The notes under the pieces are model-generated. The model searched no databases, was not told the origin of the DNA, and saw only the letters and a list, made by a program, of their open reading frames with translations. A stretch of 64,000 nt of DNA from Spirochaetaceae bacterium (GTDB lineage: Bacteria; Spirochaetota; Spirochaetia; SZUA-6; Bin103). The position numbers and the translations under genes are program-made. Every line of letters starts with the position of its first letter. Position 1 is the first letter of the stretch. The stretch is from contig JAPOQV010000210.1 of NCBI GenBank assembly GCA_026710565.1, positions 1 through 64,000 of the forward strand, given 5' to 3'. Of this stretch, positions 23,340-32,732 are shown piece after piece.

Positions 23340-26300
23340 GTGCCGCAGGCTTCGGACTTCGTCCATCTGCACGTCCACTCCGACCACTCGCTGCTCGACG
23401 GCGCGGCCACGGTGGAAGGGCTGGCCGCGTGCGCGCAGCGCCACGAGATGTCGCACCTGGCGCTCACCGACCACGGCAACATGTTCGGCGTCGCGCGCTT
23501 CGATCGCGCCTGCCGCTCGGCAGGGGTCACTCCGATCATCGGCTGCGAGTTCTACCTGGCGCCCGGGTCGCGCCGCGATCGCGGCGGCGACCACTCGCGA
23601 TCGCACCACATGGGGCTGGTGGCCGTCGACGAGGTCGGGTACCGCAATCTCATGGCGCTCTCCACGATCGGCTACACGGAGGGGTTCTACTATAGGCCGC
23701 GCATCGACGACGAGGCGATCGCCGAGCACGCCGAGGGCCTGATCGGCTTCTCCGGCTGCATGTCCGGCAAGATCCCGATGCTGCTGCAACAGGACCGCGC
23801 GCAGGAGGCGGAGGAGCTGGCCGGCCGCTACCGGGAGATCTTCGGACCGGACCGCTTCTACCTGGAGTTGCAGGACCACGGCGCCCCCGCGGCGCAGAAG
23901 GTCCAGAACGAGCGCCTGCTGGCGCTTGCCGGGCGCACGGGGCTGCCGCTGGTCGCCACCAACGACATCCACTATTGCGGCCGCGACGACGCCGATGCGC
24001 AGGACGTGCTGATCTGCATCGGCACCAACAAGCGGCGCTCGGACGCGGACCGGCTCAAGCAGGAGCACAGCGAGCTGTACTTCAAGAACCCGGAGGAGAT
24101 GGCCGGCGTATTCGCCGATCTGCCGCAGGCGCTGACGAGCACGCGCGCGATCGCCGAGCAGTGCACGCTGCAGATCCCGATGCCCGGCCCGCAGATGCCC
24201 ACCTACGAGGTCCCGGACGGCCATACCCAGGAGTCCTACCTGGTCGCGCTTGCCCAGGAAGGCATGCGCGAGCGCTACGGCAACCCCACCGAGGAGGCGC
24301 AGGAACGGCTGCAGTACGAGCTCGGCGTCATCGGCTCGATGGGCTACGCCGGCTACTTCCTGATCGTCTGGGACTTCATCCGCTTCGCACGCGAACACGG
24401 CATTCCCGTGGGCCCGGGCCGCGGATCCGGGGCGGCGTCGCTGGTCGGTTACTGCCTGCGCATCACCGACATCGACCCGCTGCGCTACAACCTGTTGTTC
24501 GAGCGCTTCCTGAACACGGAACGGGTGACGCTGCCCGACTTCGACAATGACTTCTGCTACGAACGGCGCGGCGAGGTGATCGACTACATCACCCGCACGT
24601 ACGGCGCCGACCGGGTGGCCCAGGTGATCACCTTCGGCAGCCTCAAGGCGCGGGCGGTGGTGCGCGACGTGGCGCGCGTGCTGGAGATCCCCTTCGGCGA
24701 GGCGGACGAGATCGCCAAGCTCATTCCCGGCGGACCGAACTCCGACTTGAGCGCCGCTCTCAAGCAGGAGGCGCGCCTGCGCGAGGTGCGGGAGCGGGGC
24801 GACGTGTACCGCACGCTGATCGACACGTCGCTGAAGCTGGAAGGCCTCAGCCGGCACGCCTCAACCCACGCCGCGGCGATCGTCATCGGCACCTCCGCGC
24901 TGACCGACTTCGTGCCGCTCTACCGCGACACGCGCACCGAGGCGATCTCCACCCAGTACTCGCACGAGTACCTGGAGGACTGCGGCCTGGTGAAGATCGA
25001 CATCCTGGGCCTGAAGACCCTCACGCTGATCGAGCGCACGCTGCCGATGGTGCGCGCGCGCGGCGTCGAGCTCGACATGCAGACCATCCCGGAGGATGAC
25101 GAGGCCACCTTCCGCATGCTGGGCGAAGGGCGGAGCGCCTGCGTGTTCCAGTTCGAGAGCGCGGGCATGCGCGCCGTCCTGACGCGCGTGAAGCCCACTT
25201 GCGTGGAGGACCTGATCGCGCTCAACGCGCTGTACCGGCCCGGGCCGATGCAGTTCATCGATCAGTTCGTCGACGCCAAGTCGGGCCGCCGCCCGGTCCG
25301 CCACAAGGTGGCGGAGCTGGAGCCGATCCTGCGGGAGACCTACGGGGTGATCGTCTACCAGGAGCAGGTGATGGAGATCGCCCGCGCCGTGGCCGGCTTC
25401 AGCCTTGGACAGGCCGACCTGCTGCGGCGTGCGATGGGCAAGAAGAAGATGGAGGAGATGGAGAAGCAGCGCTCGCGCTTCGTCGACGGCGCGGTCGCAG
25501 GCGGCTTCGACCGCCAGGTCGCCGCCGAGCTGTTCGAGTCGCTGGTCCCGTTCGCGGAGTACGGCTTTCCGAAGACCCACGCCGCCCCGTACGCCGTGGT
25601 CGCCTACCGCACGGCGTACCTCAAAGCCAACTACCCGGCGGAGTTCATGGCCGCGAACCTCACCAACGAGATGCACGACACCGACAAGCTGGCGGAGTAC
25701 GTGAACGAGGCTCGCGACCTGGAGCTGGAGGTCCTGCCCCCCTCCATCAATCGGTCGTTGGCCGACTTCAGCGTCGCCGACGGCCGCATTCTCTTCGGCC
25801 TGCGCGGCATCAAGAACGTCGGCACCGGCGCGGTCGACTCGATCATCGCCGAACGCGAGCACGGCGGCCCGTACCAGGACTTCATCGACTTCGTGTCCCG
25901 GACCGATCCGCGCGCCGTCAATCGCAAGGTGATCGAGACGCTGGTCCGCGTGGGCGTGTTCGACGCGCTGGGCCACAACCGCGCTACGCTCTGGGGGAAT
26001 CTGGAGCGGCTGCTGGAGTCGTCCGAGGCGGAGCGCCAGCGCACCGCCCACGGCCAGCAGGACCTGTTCGCCGCCGACCAGGAGGTGCAGGCGGCACGCC
26101 CGGAGCTGACCCGGCACCCGGAGTGGGAGCGGGCCGAGATGCTGCGGGACGAGCGCGACAGCCTGGGCATGTACTTCACCGGGCATCCGCTGGACGACTA
26201 CGCAGATCTGCGTCCGCAGAAGGGGATCGCCGAGCTGGCGACGCTCGAGTCCCGCCCCGACGGCTCGGCGGTGGCGGCGATCGGCATCGTCGGCGAGGTT

Positions 26301-26804
26301 CGGGAGATCGCCACCCGGTCCGGCCAGCGCATGGCGTTCGCACAGTTGGAGGACTACGGTGTCACCGCGGAGGTGGTGGTGTTCCCGGACGCGTTCGATG
26401 CGGCCCAAGACCGGCTCACGACCGGTGCGGTGATCGCGGTGAGCGGCCGGGTGGACCGCTCCCGGGGCAGCAGCAAGATCCTGGCCGAAGCGATCACCGC
26501 TCCGGAGGGGCTGCCGGACCGCCCCTATCGGAGCGTTCACCTGCGCCTGCAGGCCAGCGACGAGCACGACCTGGCGAAACTGCGCGACCTTTGCATGGAT
26601 CGGCCGGGGCAGTGCCAGCTCTTTCTGCACTATGGCAACGGCGCGGCGCCGGACGGCGGCGGGGACGGCAACGGCGACACGGGAGCGGCAGCCGCCGGTG
26701 AAGTGGTCATCCGCGCAGGGCCGCAGCTCTCGGTGTCGAGCGACGGCGAGATGCTGCACGAGCTGTCCGCGTCGCCGCTGGTGGTGGAGGCATGGGCGGA
26801 ATGA
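23340..26804 (+). CDS. dnaE: DNA polymerase III subunit alpha
   Basis: 1154 residues of the DnaE1-type replicative polymerase. PHP domain HLHVHSDHSLLDG near residue 10; palm motifs GPGRGSGAASLVGY and PDFDNDF with catalytic Asp400 and Asp402; then the third acidic region and beta-clamp/HhH domains (PPSINRSLADFSVADG, LRGIKNVGTGAVDSI), and a C-terminal OB fold. Start chosen at GTG 23340 (VPQASDFVHLH), which places the PHP motif as in E. coli; no strong Shine-Dalgarno. It ends in an ATGA overlap with the YggT gene. Acts in chromosomal replication with the clamp and clamp loader. Confidence 0.96.
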   Translation: MPQASDFVHLHVHSDHSLLDGAATVEGLAACAQRHEMSHLALTDHGNMFGVARFDRACRSAGVTPIIGCEFYLAPGSRRDRGGDHSRSHHMGLVAVDEVGYRNLMALSTIGYTEGFYYRPRIDDEAIAEHAEGLIGFSGCMSGKIPMLLQQDRAQEAEELAGRYREIFGPDRFYLELQDHGAPAAQKVQNERLLALAGRTGLPLVATNDIHYCGRDDADAQDVLICIGTNKRRSDADRLKQEHSELYFKNPEEMAGVFADLPQALTSTRAIAEQCTLQIPMPGPQMPTYEVPDGHTQESYLVALAQEGMRERYGNPTEEAQERLQYELGVIGSMGYAGYFLIVWDFIRFAREHGIPVGPGRGSGAASLVGYCLRITDIDPLRYNLLFERFLNTERVTLPDFDNDFCYERRGEVIDYITRTYGADRVAQVITFGSLKARAVVRDVARVLEIPFGEADEIAKLIPGGPNSDLSAALKQEARLREVRERGDVYRTLIDTSLKLEGLSRHASTHAAAIVIGTSALTDFVPLYRDTRTEAISTQYSHEYLEDCGLVKIDILGLKTLTLIERTLPMVRARGVELDMQTIPEDDEATFRMLGEGRSACVFQFESAGMRAVLTRVKPTCVEDLIALNALYRPGPMQFIDQFVDAKSGRRPVRHKVAELEPILRETYGVIVYQEQVMEIARAVAGFSLGQADLLRRAMGKKKMEEMEKQRSRFVDGAVAGGFDRQVAAELFESLVPFAEYGFPKTHAAPYAVVAYRTAYLKANYPAEFMAANLTNEMHDTDKLAEYVNEARDLELEVLPPSINRSLADFSVADGRILFGLRGIKNVGTGAVDSIIAEREHGGPYQDFIDFVSRTDPRAVNRKVIETLVRVGVFDALGHNRATLWGNLERLLESSEAERQRTAHGQQDLFAADQEVQAARPELTRHPEWERAEMLRDERDSLGMYFTGHPLDDYADLRPQKGIAELATLESRPDGSAVAAIGIVGEVREIATRSGQRMAFAQLEDYGVTAEVVVFPDAFDAAQDRLTTGAVIAVSGRVDRSRGSSKILAEAITAPEGLPDRPYRSVHLRLQASDEHDLAKLRDLCMDRPGQCQLFLHYGNGAAPDGGGDGNGDTGAAAAGEVVIRAGPQLSVSSDGEMLHELSASPLVVEAWAE

Positions 26805-27409
26805 CGGATCTGTTTCGGTTCCTGCAGGCGGTCGTGCTGGTATACTTGGTGCTGGTTGCGCTCCGGATCATCATCACGTGGTTCCGCGGCGCCGATCAAC
26901 ACGCGCCGACCGAGATCCTGGCGCGCGTCACCGATCCGTATCTACGCTGGTTTCAGCGCCTGCGGTTCCTGCGCGTCGGCGTTCTGGATTTCTCTCCCGC
27001 GGCGGCGATCCTGGTCCTGATCGTCGCCGGCAACGTGCTGCAGCGGCTGGCCGCCGCACAGCGCGTGACCGTCGGCATCGTCATGGCGCAGGTGCTCCTG
27101 GTCACTTGGTCGGCGGCGTCGGTGCTGGTGGTGGTGTTCATGATCATGGCCGTGGCGCGTGCGTTCATCGCCGCCATGCGCTGGGAGCAGGGCGGCGGAC
27201 TGCTGAACATGCTCGACCACACGTTGCAGCCGATGGTCACCTTCGTGTCCCGCCGGATCTCGCTCGGCGAACGGCTCATGGAGCGGGGGCAGGCGGTGCA
27301 GAAGGTGGTCTACCTTGGCCTGATCGCCGTGCTGCTCCTGGTGGTGCTCATCCTGGGCAACATCGTGGTGCGCTGGCTGGTCGCACAGTTCCTGAACTCC
27401 CCGTTCTGA
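26801..27409 (+). CDS. YggT family membrane protein
   Basis: 202 residues from ATG 26801, ten bases after GGAGG and overlapping the dnaE stop (ATGA); an ATG at 26792 would add three residues but leaves no spacing to the Shine-Dalgarno. Two copies of the YggT unit: the first with LRIIITWFRGADQHAPTEIL and DPYLRWFQRL, the second with HTLQPMVTFVSRRI, each followed by hydrophobic helices; four or five membrane segments in total. YggT proteins are linked to osmotic shock tolerance, photosystem biogenesis and division-site organisation; the molecular role is unknown. Confidence 0.85.
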   Translation: MTDLFRFLQAVVLVYLVLVALRIIITWFRGADQHAPTEILARVTDPYLRWFQRLRFLRVGVLDFSPAAAILVLIVAGNVLQRLAAAQRVTVGIVMAQVLLVTWSAASVLVVVFMIMAVARAFIAAMRWEQGGGLLNMLDHTLQPMVTFVSRRISLGERLMERGQAVQKVVYLGLIAVLLLVVLILGNIVVRWLVAQFLNSPF

Positions 27410-27478
27410 TTCCTGGCCGTCGCCTGCGGCTCCGCTTTTGGCCCATCCCCGCCTTTTTCGCTACGGTGTCCGTCGGAT

Positions 27479-29638
27479 ATGCCGCTGGCGCGCCAATCCG
27501 ACAGACTCCGTAGCGGGACCCTGTCCGCACCGACCCTCGGCTGGGACGATGAGGTGAGCGCGCTCCGCGGCGTCGGCCCCGCCACGCGGGATCGGATGGC
27601 GCGGCTGGGCGTGCACACCATCGGCGACCTGCTCATGCATCTGCCGCGCGGCTACCAGGACCGCCGCCGGCTCCTCCCGCTGGCGCAGGTCGCCGCGGGC
27701 AGCGACGCCTGCGTCAGCGCAGCCGTGATGCGCACCGGCTCCTTCCTTCACCGCGGCCGCCGCGTGCCCACGATCACGATCGCCGACGACGCCGGCGACA
27801 TGGCCACGCTGTACGCGTTCGGCCGGCCGCAACTCGGGCGTACGCTGACGACCGGGCAGCCGGTGCTGGTGTACGGCCGGTTCGAACGCCGCAACGGCAG
27901 GCTTCAGGCCGGCAGCTTCGAGCTGATGAGCCCGGAAGAGATGGCGGCTGGAACGCTCATTCCGGTATATCCGGCCACCGCCGGGCTCGCGCAGCGCCTG
28001 TTGCGCCGCCTGATCGATGACGCCCTTGCGGCGGCCGCGCCCTCCGCCCGGTACCTGCTGCCGGGGGAAGTGGCCGCGGCTCGCTGTCTGCCCGACAAGG
28101 GGGAGGCCCTGCGCTGTGTCCATGGTCCGCCGGATCCCGAGGAGGCCGAACGGGCGCGGCGCGCGCTGGCGTACGAGGAGCTGTTTCTGCTGCAGCTCGA
28201 GTTGGCGCGCCGCTCACCGGCCGGCCGGCCGCGCCCGGCGCCCCGGCGGCGCGCCGGAGGGCTGAAGGCTGCGGTGCTGGAGCGGCTGCCGTTCACGCTG
28301 ACCGACGCGCAGCGCGCCGCCCTCGCCGAGATCGAAGAGGATCTGCATGGGCCTCATACCTCTGCCCGGCTGCTGCAGGGCGACGTGGGCTGCGGCAAGA
28401 CGCTGGTGGCGCTGTTGGCGGCCGCCGGCGTGATCGACGCCGGTCAACAGGTGGCGGTCGTGGTCCCGTCGGAAGCGCTCTGCTACCAGCATGCGGAGAC
28501 CGCGTCGAGGCTGCTGGAGCCGCTGGGCGTGCGGCTGGGGTTGCTGTCCGGAAGCACCGACCGGGCTGCCAGGACGCACCTGCTCCCGGCCCTGGCCGCC
28601 GGCGACATCGACATGCTGTTGAGCACCCACGCCGTGCTCTCCGAGCCGGTCCGGTTCGCCGACCTGGGGCTGGTGGTCATCGACGAGCAGCACAAGTTCG
28701 GGGTCGCCCAGCGGGCCGCCGTCGCCGCCAAGGCGCCCGGCGGCGACCTGATCCTGATGACCGCCACGCCGATCCCGCGGACGCTGGCGCTCACGTTCTT
28801 CGGCGACCTGACGCTGAGCTCGATCGACCGCCAGCCGCCGGGACGCCCGCCGCTGCGTACCCACCTGGTGCGCGAGGCGCGCCGGGAGGGGGTGTACGCG
28901 CATGTCGAGTCCGAGCTGGCCGCCGGCCGCCAGGCGTACTTCGTCTGTCCGTCGATCGGCGGCGCCGCCACGGTGTCGGACGCCACGGCGGCGGAAGACA
29001 GCGGCGACCTGTTCGCCGGGGACGCGGATCGGGGCCCGGTGGCCGCGCCTGCGGCCGATGCGGACGGCGATGCGGACGGCTCCGCGGACTCGGCGAACGC
29101 GCTGTTCGCGCGGCTCCGGAAGCGTTTTGGCGGCTTCCGCGTCGGTCTGGCCCACGGCGGCATGCCGGCTGCCGAGCAGCGGGCGACGCTGAGCGCCTTC
29201 CACGCCGGCGCCGTCGACGCGCTGGTCGCCACCACGGTCGTCGAGGTGGGGCTGGACGTCCCCAACGCTACCTGCATGGTGGTGGAGCACGCGGAACGCT
29301 TCGGGCTCGCGGCGCTGCATCAACTGCGCGGACGGGTCGGCCGCGGCGCCGATCCCGCGTACGCCTTCTTCGTCTACGACAAGGACCTCACACCGCAGGC
29401 GGCCGAACGGCTCCGCGCCCTCAGGGAGCACGCCGACGGCTTCGCGCTGGCGGACCTGGACCTGGCGCTGCGCGGGCCGGGTGAGCTGGCCGGCACGCGC
29501 CAGACGGGCCTCCCGCCCTTGCGCGCGGCGCGTCTGGCCGACGACCTGGCACTGATGCGCCAGGCGCAGGCCGACGCGCGCCACCACCACCGCCGTGGCG
29601 ACACCGTGTCGGCGGTTGGGGAGCGGGCATGCGGGTGA
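27479..29638 (+). CDS. recG: ATP-dependent DNA helicase RecG
   Basis: 719 residues. Wedge/OB domain at about 30-150 (GVGPATRDRMARLGVHTIGDLL, HLPRGYQDRR), Walker A LLQGDVGCGKT (Lys307), DEQH box VIDEQHKFG (Asp402), motif III TATPIPRTLALTFFGDL, and motifs V-VI with VEVGLDVPNAT and HQLRGRVGRG. RecG remodels stalled forks and Holliday junctions. About 40 acidic Asp/Ala/Gly residues (28970-29100, including two copies of GATGCGGACGGC) are inserted between the CPSI segment and the ARLRKRF helix. The C-terminal tail is shorter than usual. Overlaps rsmD by ten bases. Confidence 0.94.
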   Translation: MPLARQSDRLRSGTLSAPTLGWDDEVSALRGVGPATRDRMARLGVHTIGDLLMHLPRGYQDRRRLLPLAQVAAGSDACVSAAVMRTGSFLHRGRRVPTITIADDAGDMATLYAFGRPQLGRTLTTGQPVLVYGRFERRNGRLQAGSFELMSPEEMAAGTLIPVYPATAGLAQRLLRRLIDDALAAAAPSARYLLPGEVAAARCLPDKGEALRCVHGPPDPEEAERARRALAYEELFLLQLELARRSPAGRPRPAPRRRAGGLKAAVLERLPFTLTDAQRAALAEIEEDLHGPHTSARLLQGDVGCGKTLVALLAAAGVIDAGQQVAVVVPSEALCYQHAETASRLLEPLGVRLGLLSGSTDRAARTHLLPALAAGDIDMLLSTHAVLSEPVRFADLGLVVIDEQHKFGVAQRAAVAAKAPGGDLILMTATPIPRTLALTFFGDLTLSSIDRQPPGRPPLRTHLVREARREGVYAHVESELAAGRQAYFVCPSIGGAATVSDATAAEDSGDLFAGDADRGPVAAPAADADGDADGSADSANALFARLRKRFGGFRVGLAHGGMPAAEQRATLSAFHAGAVDALVATTVVEVGLDVPNATCMVVEHAERFGLAALHQLRGRVGRGADPAYAFFVYDKDLTPQAAERLRALREHADGFALADLDLALRGPGELAGTRQTGLPPLRAARLADDLALMRQAQADARHHHRRGDTVSAVGERACG

Positions 29639-30198
29639 CCGGCGGCGCGGCACGCGGCCGCGCGCTCAGCGTGCCGCCGGGGGCGCGGCCGATGACCGCC
29701 CGCATGCGCGAGGCGCTGTTCGTCATTCTCGGCGGTGTGCTCGGCGGGGTGCCGGGGGGGCTCGCCGGCGGCGTGCATGGCCGCTCGTTCCTCGATCTGT
29801 TCGCCGGCTCGGGCCTGCTGTCCGCCGAGGCGGCCTCCCGCGGGGCGCAGCCGATCGTCGCGGTGGAGCGCGACGCGCGCAAGCGGCGGACGATCCAGGC
29901 GAACCTCGCCGTCGTCGGCGCTCGGGCCACGATGATCACGGCGCCGGCCGAACGGTTCATCACCATGGCCGGCCGGCGAGGACAGCGGTTCGACGTGGTC
30001 TGCGTGGATCCGCCCTATGCGTACCGTCACAAGCAGGGACTGTTGGCCGCGCTGGCGGAGGCGGATCTCGTGGAGGCGACCGGCTGCCTCGCGCTGCACT
30101 GCCCCGCGGCGGATCCGATCGATACCGCGGTCGTGCCGCTCACCCTTGTCGACCGCCGGCGCTACGGGCAGTCGGCGCTGATGCTCTTCCGGCCGTGA
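29629..30198 (+). CDS. rsmD: 16S rRNA (guanine(966)-N2)-methyltransferase RsmD
   Basis: 189 residues. N-terminus MRVTGGAARGRALSVPPG with RPMTARMREALF, SAM-binding FLDLFAGSGLLSAEAASRG and the catalytic DPPY of VCVDPPYAYR identify the RsmD family, which methylates G966 of 16S rRNA during 30S assembly. A Gly-rich insert (GGVLGGVPGGLAGGVHG) sits between the MREALF helix and motif I and looks like repeat expansion. ATG 29629 is inside the end of recG, suggesting coupled translation. The tRNA-Thr gene follows. Confidence 0.93.
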   Translation: MRVTGGAARGRALSVPPGARPMTARMREALFVILGGVLGGVPGGLAGGVHGRSFLDLFAGSGLLSAEAASRGAQPIVAVERDARKRRTIQANLAVVGARATMITAPAERFITMAGRRGQRFDVVCVDPPYAYRHKQGLLAALAEADLVEATGCLALHCPAADPIDTAVVPLTLVDRRRYGQSALMLFRP

Positions 30199-30223
30199 CC
30201 TGCCCGGCCCCGCCGACGGGGGG

Positions 30224-30252
30224 TTGCGCCGAGGACGGATAGGTAGTAGAAC
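30224..30252 (+). promoter_or_regulatory. candidate promoter of tRNA-Thr
   Basis: TTGCGC (30224-30229), a 17-base spacer and TAGAAC (30247-30252). The -10 box matches the consensus at four of six bases. Transcription would start about 15 bases before the tRNA at 30274. Confidence 0.4.
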
Positions 30253-30273
30253 CTGTGGCATGCACGAGGGGCT

Positions 30274-30346
30274 GCCTCTGTAGCTCAGCTGGTAGAGCAC
30301 CTCCATGGTAAGGAGGGGGTCACCGGTTCAAATCCGGTCGGAGGCT
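30274..30346 (+). tRNA. tRNA-Thr (anticodon GGT)
   Basis: The 73-base cloverleaf has acceptor arms GCCTCTG / CGGAGGC with discriminator T, a D-arm starting TAGCTCAGCTGGTAGAGC, anticodon stem CCTCC / GGAGG around the loop ATGGTAA (anticodon GGT, reads ACC/ACU) and T-arm ACCGG-TTCAAAT-CCGGT. CCA is not encoded. Position before rpmG is conserved in many bacteria. Confidence 0.97.
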
Positions 30347-30385
30347 CGTTCCGGGCCGTTCCGCGCAGGGGTGACGTGTGCCCGC

Positions 30386-30414
30386 TTGACACGCGCCCGA
30401 CGTTCCCGTATTCC
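30386..30414 (+). promoter_or_regulatory. candidate promoter of rpmG-secE-nusG
   Basis: A perfect TTGACA (30386-30391) is followed after 17 bases by TATTCC (30409-30414); TATATG at 30415-30420 is an alternative -10 with too long a spacer. The rpmG start is at 30446. Confidence 0.55.
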
Positions 30415-30445
30415 TATATGACCCTTCGGCAACGGAGTACTTTCG

Positions 30446-30625
30446 ATGGCCAAGACCAAGGTGGTGGAGTTGGTGGCGCTGGCGTGCACGCAGCACGACG
30501 GCCTGGAGCTTCGCAACTACACGACGACCAAGAATCGTCGCAATACGCAGGGCAAGCTTGAACTCAAGAAGTATTGCCCCCGCTGCCGCACGCACACGGT
30601 GCATCGAGAGGCGCGGGTCAAGTAG
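30446..30625 (+). CDS. rpmG: 50S ribosomal protein L33
   Basis: 59 residues. The core [21 protein letters not shown] is the L33 signature, followed by [12 protein letters not shown]. The second zinc Cys pair (CPRC) is present, but the first is reduced to one Cys and a His (ACTQHDG), so the zinc site would be CxxH/CxxC or lost. Slightly longer at the N-terminus than usual. Between tRNA-Thr and tRNA-Trp, the usual bacterial order. Confidence 0.95.
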   Translation: MAKTKVVELVALACTQHDGLELRNYTTTKNRRNTQGKLELKKYCPRCRTHTVHREARVK

Positions 30626-30705
30626 CCGCCGGGCTGCTTGGGACCGGGTGGGCTGCCGAGACGAGTCGGGTTGAAGGCGAGCAGGCGCGGTACGACGGCA
30701 TCAGA

Positions 30706-30780
30706 AGGCCAGTAGCTCCAACTGGTTAGAGCGCCGGTCTCCAAAACCGGATGTTGCAGGTTCGAATCCTGCCTGGCCTG
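30706..30780 (+). tRNA. tRNA-Trp (anticodon CCA)
   Basis: The 75-base cloverleaf has acceptor arms AGGCCAG / CTGGCCT with discriminator G, anticodon stem CCGGT / ACCGG around CTCCAAA (anticodon CCA), and T-loop TTCGAAT inside GCAGG / CCTGC. CCA end not encoded. Lies between rpmG and secE as in most bacteria. Confidence 0.97.
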
Positions 30781-30804
30781 GAAGCGAGTTGAGGAAGCGA
30801 TATC

Positions 30805-30984
30805 GTGGGTCGGATTATACAGTTCTTTCGCGAGAGCTATGGGGAGTTGCGCAAGGTCGCGTGGCCTAGCCGCGAGGAAGTCGCCAGCTCCACGAAGGTG
30901 GTGCTCGTGTCGGTTTCCCTTATCGCGCTCGCGCTGGGGCTGATCGACTTCCTGCTGTTTCAGGCGATCGATCTGGTCTTCTGA
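30805..30984 (+). CDS. secE: preprotein translocase subunit SecE
   Basis: 59 residues from GTG 30805, with GAGGAAG about eight bases ahead. Amphipathic segment FFRESYGELRKVAWPSREEV followed by a single membrane helix (VVLVSVSLIALALGLIDFLL) is the short bacterial SecE form. SecE clamps the SecYEG channel; its partner secY is in the spc block at 55638. Directly upstream of nusG. Confidence 0.95.
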   Translation: MGRIIQFFRESYGELRKVAWPSREEVASSTKVVLVSVSLIALALGLIDFLLFQAIDLVF

Positions 30985-31029
30985 GCGGCAGCACGCACAC
31001 GGAAACGGCTGAGGAGCGGGTTTCGAGGA

Positions 31030-31584
31030 ATGGCGAAGGGTTGGTACGTAGTCCACACCTACTCCGGGTTCGAGAACAAGGTGCACAAGCACTTGGCGCG
31101 TCTGATCGAGTCGCCGCGCATGCAGAACCACCTGTTCGACGCCAAGGTACCGGCCGAAGAGGTCGTAGAGGTCAAGGACGGCAAGAAGAAGGTGACGTCC
31201 CGAAAGTTCCTTCCCGGCTACATCCTGGTGGAGATGGACCTGGAGGGCGAAGCATGGATGGACGTGTGCGCCGCCGTCCGGCAGATACAGGGAGTGACCG
31301 GCTTCGTGGGGGCCACCAAGAACCGCAAGCCGCAGCCCATCTCCTCCGACGAGGCGCGCGACCTGCTGCAGAAGGCGGGAGAGATCAAGAGCGATCGTAC
31401 GCTGAAGCCCAAGCAGTCGTTCGTGATCGGTGAGAGCGTACGCATCATCGACGGCCCGTTCGACTCGTTCACGGGTGCGGTTGAGGAGATCAACGAGGAA
31501 AAGGCGAAGCTGCGGGTGATGGTCGGCATCTTCGGCCGCTCGACACCCGTGGAGCTCGACTTCATGCAGGTAGAAAAAGTTTAG
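31030..31584 (+). CDS. nusG: transcription termination/antitermination protein NusG
   Basis: 184 residues. NGN domain starts [21 protein letters not shown] and includes [19 protein letters not shown] and [16 protein letters not shown]; the C-terminal KOW domain is [21 protein letters not shown]. NusG bridges RNA polymerase and Rho or the ribosome and supports antitermination of rRNA and r-protein operons. Standard length, no insert between domains. Between secE and rplK. Confidence 0.97.
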   Translation: MAKGWYVVHTYSGFENKVHKHLARLIESPRMQNHLFDAKVPAEEVVEVKDGKKKVTSRKFLPGYILVEMDLEGEAWMDVCAAVRQIQGVTGFVGATKNRKPQPISSDEARDLLQKAGEIKSDRTLKPKQSFVIGESVRIIDGPFDSFTGAVEEINEEKAKLRVMVGIFGRSTPVELDFMQVEKV

Positions 31585-31597
31585 GAGGAGCGTAAGC

Positions 31598-32029
31598 GTG
31601 GCCAAGAAACGGATCGCTGCGGTGGTCAAGGTACAGGTGCCGGCGGGGCAGGCGACGCCGGCGCCGCCGGTGGGGCCGGCGCTCGGCCCGCACGGGGTGA
31701 GCGCGCCGATGTTCGTCCAGCAGTTCAACGAGCGCACGAAGGGTCTGGAGCCCGGGCTCACGACCCCGGTGGAGATCACCATCTACGCCGACAAGACATT
31801 TTCCTTCGTGACCAAGACGCCGCCCGCGGCGGTGCTGATCCGCAAGGTGTGTGGTCTGGAGAAGGGCTCGCCAGAACCGAACAAGGAAAAGGTGGCCTCC
31901 ATCACACGCGCGCAGCTCCTGGAGATAGCCCAGACCAAGCGCCCCGACCTCAACGCCGTCGACGATGACGCGGCCATCGCCATCATCGCCGGTACGGCCC
32001 GCAGCATGGGCGTCACGGTCGAAGCCTGA
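31598..32029 (+). CDS. rplK: 50S ribosomal protein L11
   Basis: 143 residues from GTG 31598 with AGGAGG nearby upstream. The N-terminal domain has [20 protein letters not shown], the thiostrepton-site proline-rich helix, and the C-terminal domain binds 23S rRNA near 1050-1110. Normal length. L11 supports GTPase factor action and RelA activation. First of the L11-L1-L10-L12 cluster. Confidence 0.97.
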   Translation: MAKKRIAAVVKVQVPAGQATPAPPVGPALGPHGVSAPMFVQQFNERTKGLEPGLTTPVEITIYADKTFSFVTKTPPAAVLIRKVCGLEKGSPEPNKEKVASITRAQLLEIAQTKRPDLNAVDDDAAIAIIAGTARSMGVTVEA

Positions 32030-32060
32030 TCGGACCGGGCGCGCAAAGGAGAGAACGGAA

Positions 32061-32732
32061 ATGGCACGAAACGGCAAGCGCTATCGCGCCGCCCGCGAAG
32101 CCATCGATCGGCAGCACACCTACCCCGTCGAGGAAGGCTTGAAGCTGCTCAAGGGTCTGCCGGCGGCGAAGTTCGACGAGACCGTGGAGATCGCCGTACG
32201 GGTGACGCTCAGGGGCAACCAGACGGTTCGCGACACGATGGTCCTCCCGCACAGCTTCGAGCAGGAGCAGCGGATACTGGTGTTCGCCGAGGGCGACAAG
32301 GCAAGGGAGGCCGAGGAGGCCGTCGCCACGTACGTCGGCGGCCAGGATCTGATCGACAAGATCAAGGACGGCTGGCTGGAGTTCGACGTGACGGTGGCCA
32401 CACCCGACATGATGCGCAACGTCGGCAGGCTCGGCCCGATCCTGGGCCGGCGCGGGCTGATGCCCAACCCGAAGACGCGCACGGTCACCCAGGACGTCGC
32501 CGGCACCATCGCCGAGCTCAAGCGCGGCCGGGTGGAGTTTCGCGCCGATCGCACCGGCGTCGTCCACCTGCCGATCGGCAAGCTCAGCATGGATGAGCAG
32601 GCGCTGGCCGAGAACGCGCGGTCGGTGGTCGTCGAAGTGGAGCGCAAGCGGCCCGCCGACATCAAGGGCGATTTCCTCCGGAGCGTCGCGGTATGCACGA
32701 CGATGAGCCCCGGCGTGAAGGTGGCCGTATGA
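32061..32732 (+). CDS. rplA: 50S ribosomal protein L1
   Basis: 223 residues from ATG 32061 (GGAGAG upstream). The signature MRNVGRLGPILGRRGLMPNPK and GTIAELKRGRVEFRADRTG are clear. L1 forms the mobile L1 stalk and in many bacteria represses its own rplKA mRNA; no leader mimic was identified by eye here. Overlaps rplJ start (ATGA). Confidence 0.97.
   Translation: MARNGKRYRAAREAIDRQHTYPVEEGLKLLKGLPAAKFDETVEIAVRVTLRGNQTVRDTMVLPHSFEQEQRILVFAEGDKAREAEEAVATYVGGQDLIDKIKDGWLEFDVTVATPDMMRNVGRLGPILGRRGLMPNPKTRTVTQDVAGTIAELKRGRVEFRADRTGVVHLPIGKLSMDEQALAENARSVVVEVERKRPADIKGDFLRSVAVCTTMSPGVKVAV

Noticed and set aside
24861..26759. Long minus-strand open frame opposite dnaE, and similar ones opposite fusA, rpoB and LigA
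   Set aside because: Same GC-driven antisense effect; composition is Arg/His/Gly-rich without domains, and each overlaps a clearly identified gene.
30614..30706. Extra RNA gene between rpmG and tRNA-Trp
   Set aside because: The 80 bases show no cloverleaf or conserved RNA pattern; it is an ordinary spacer.
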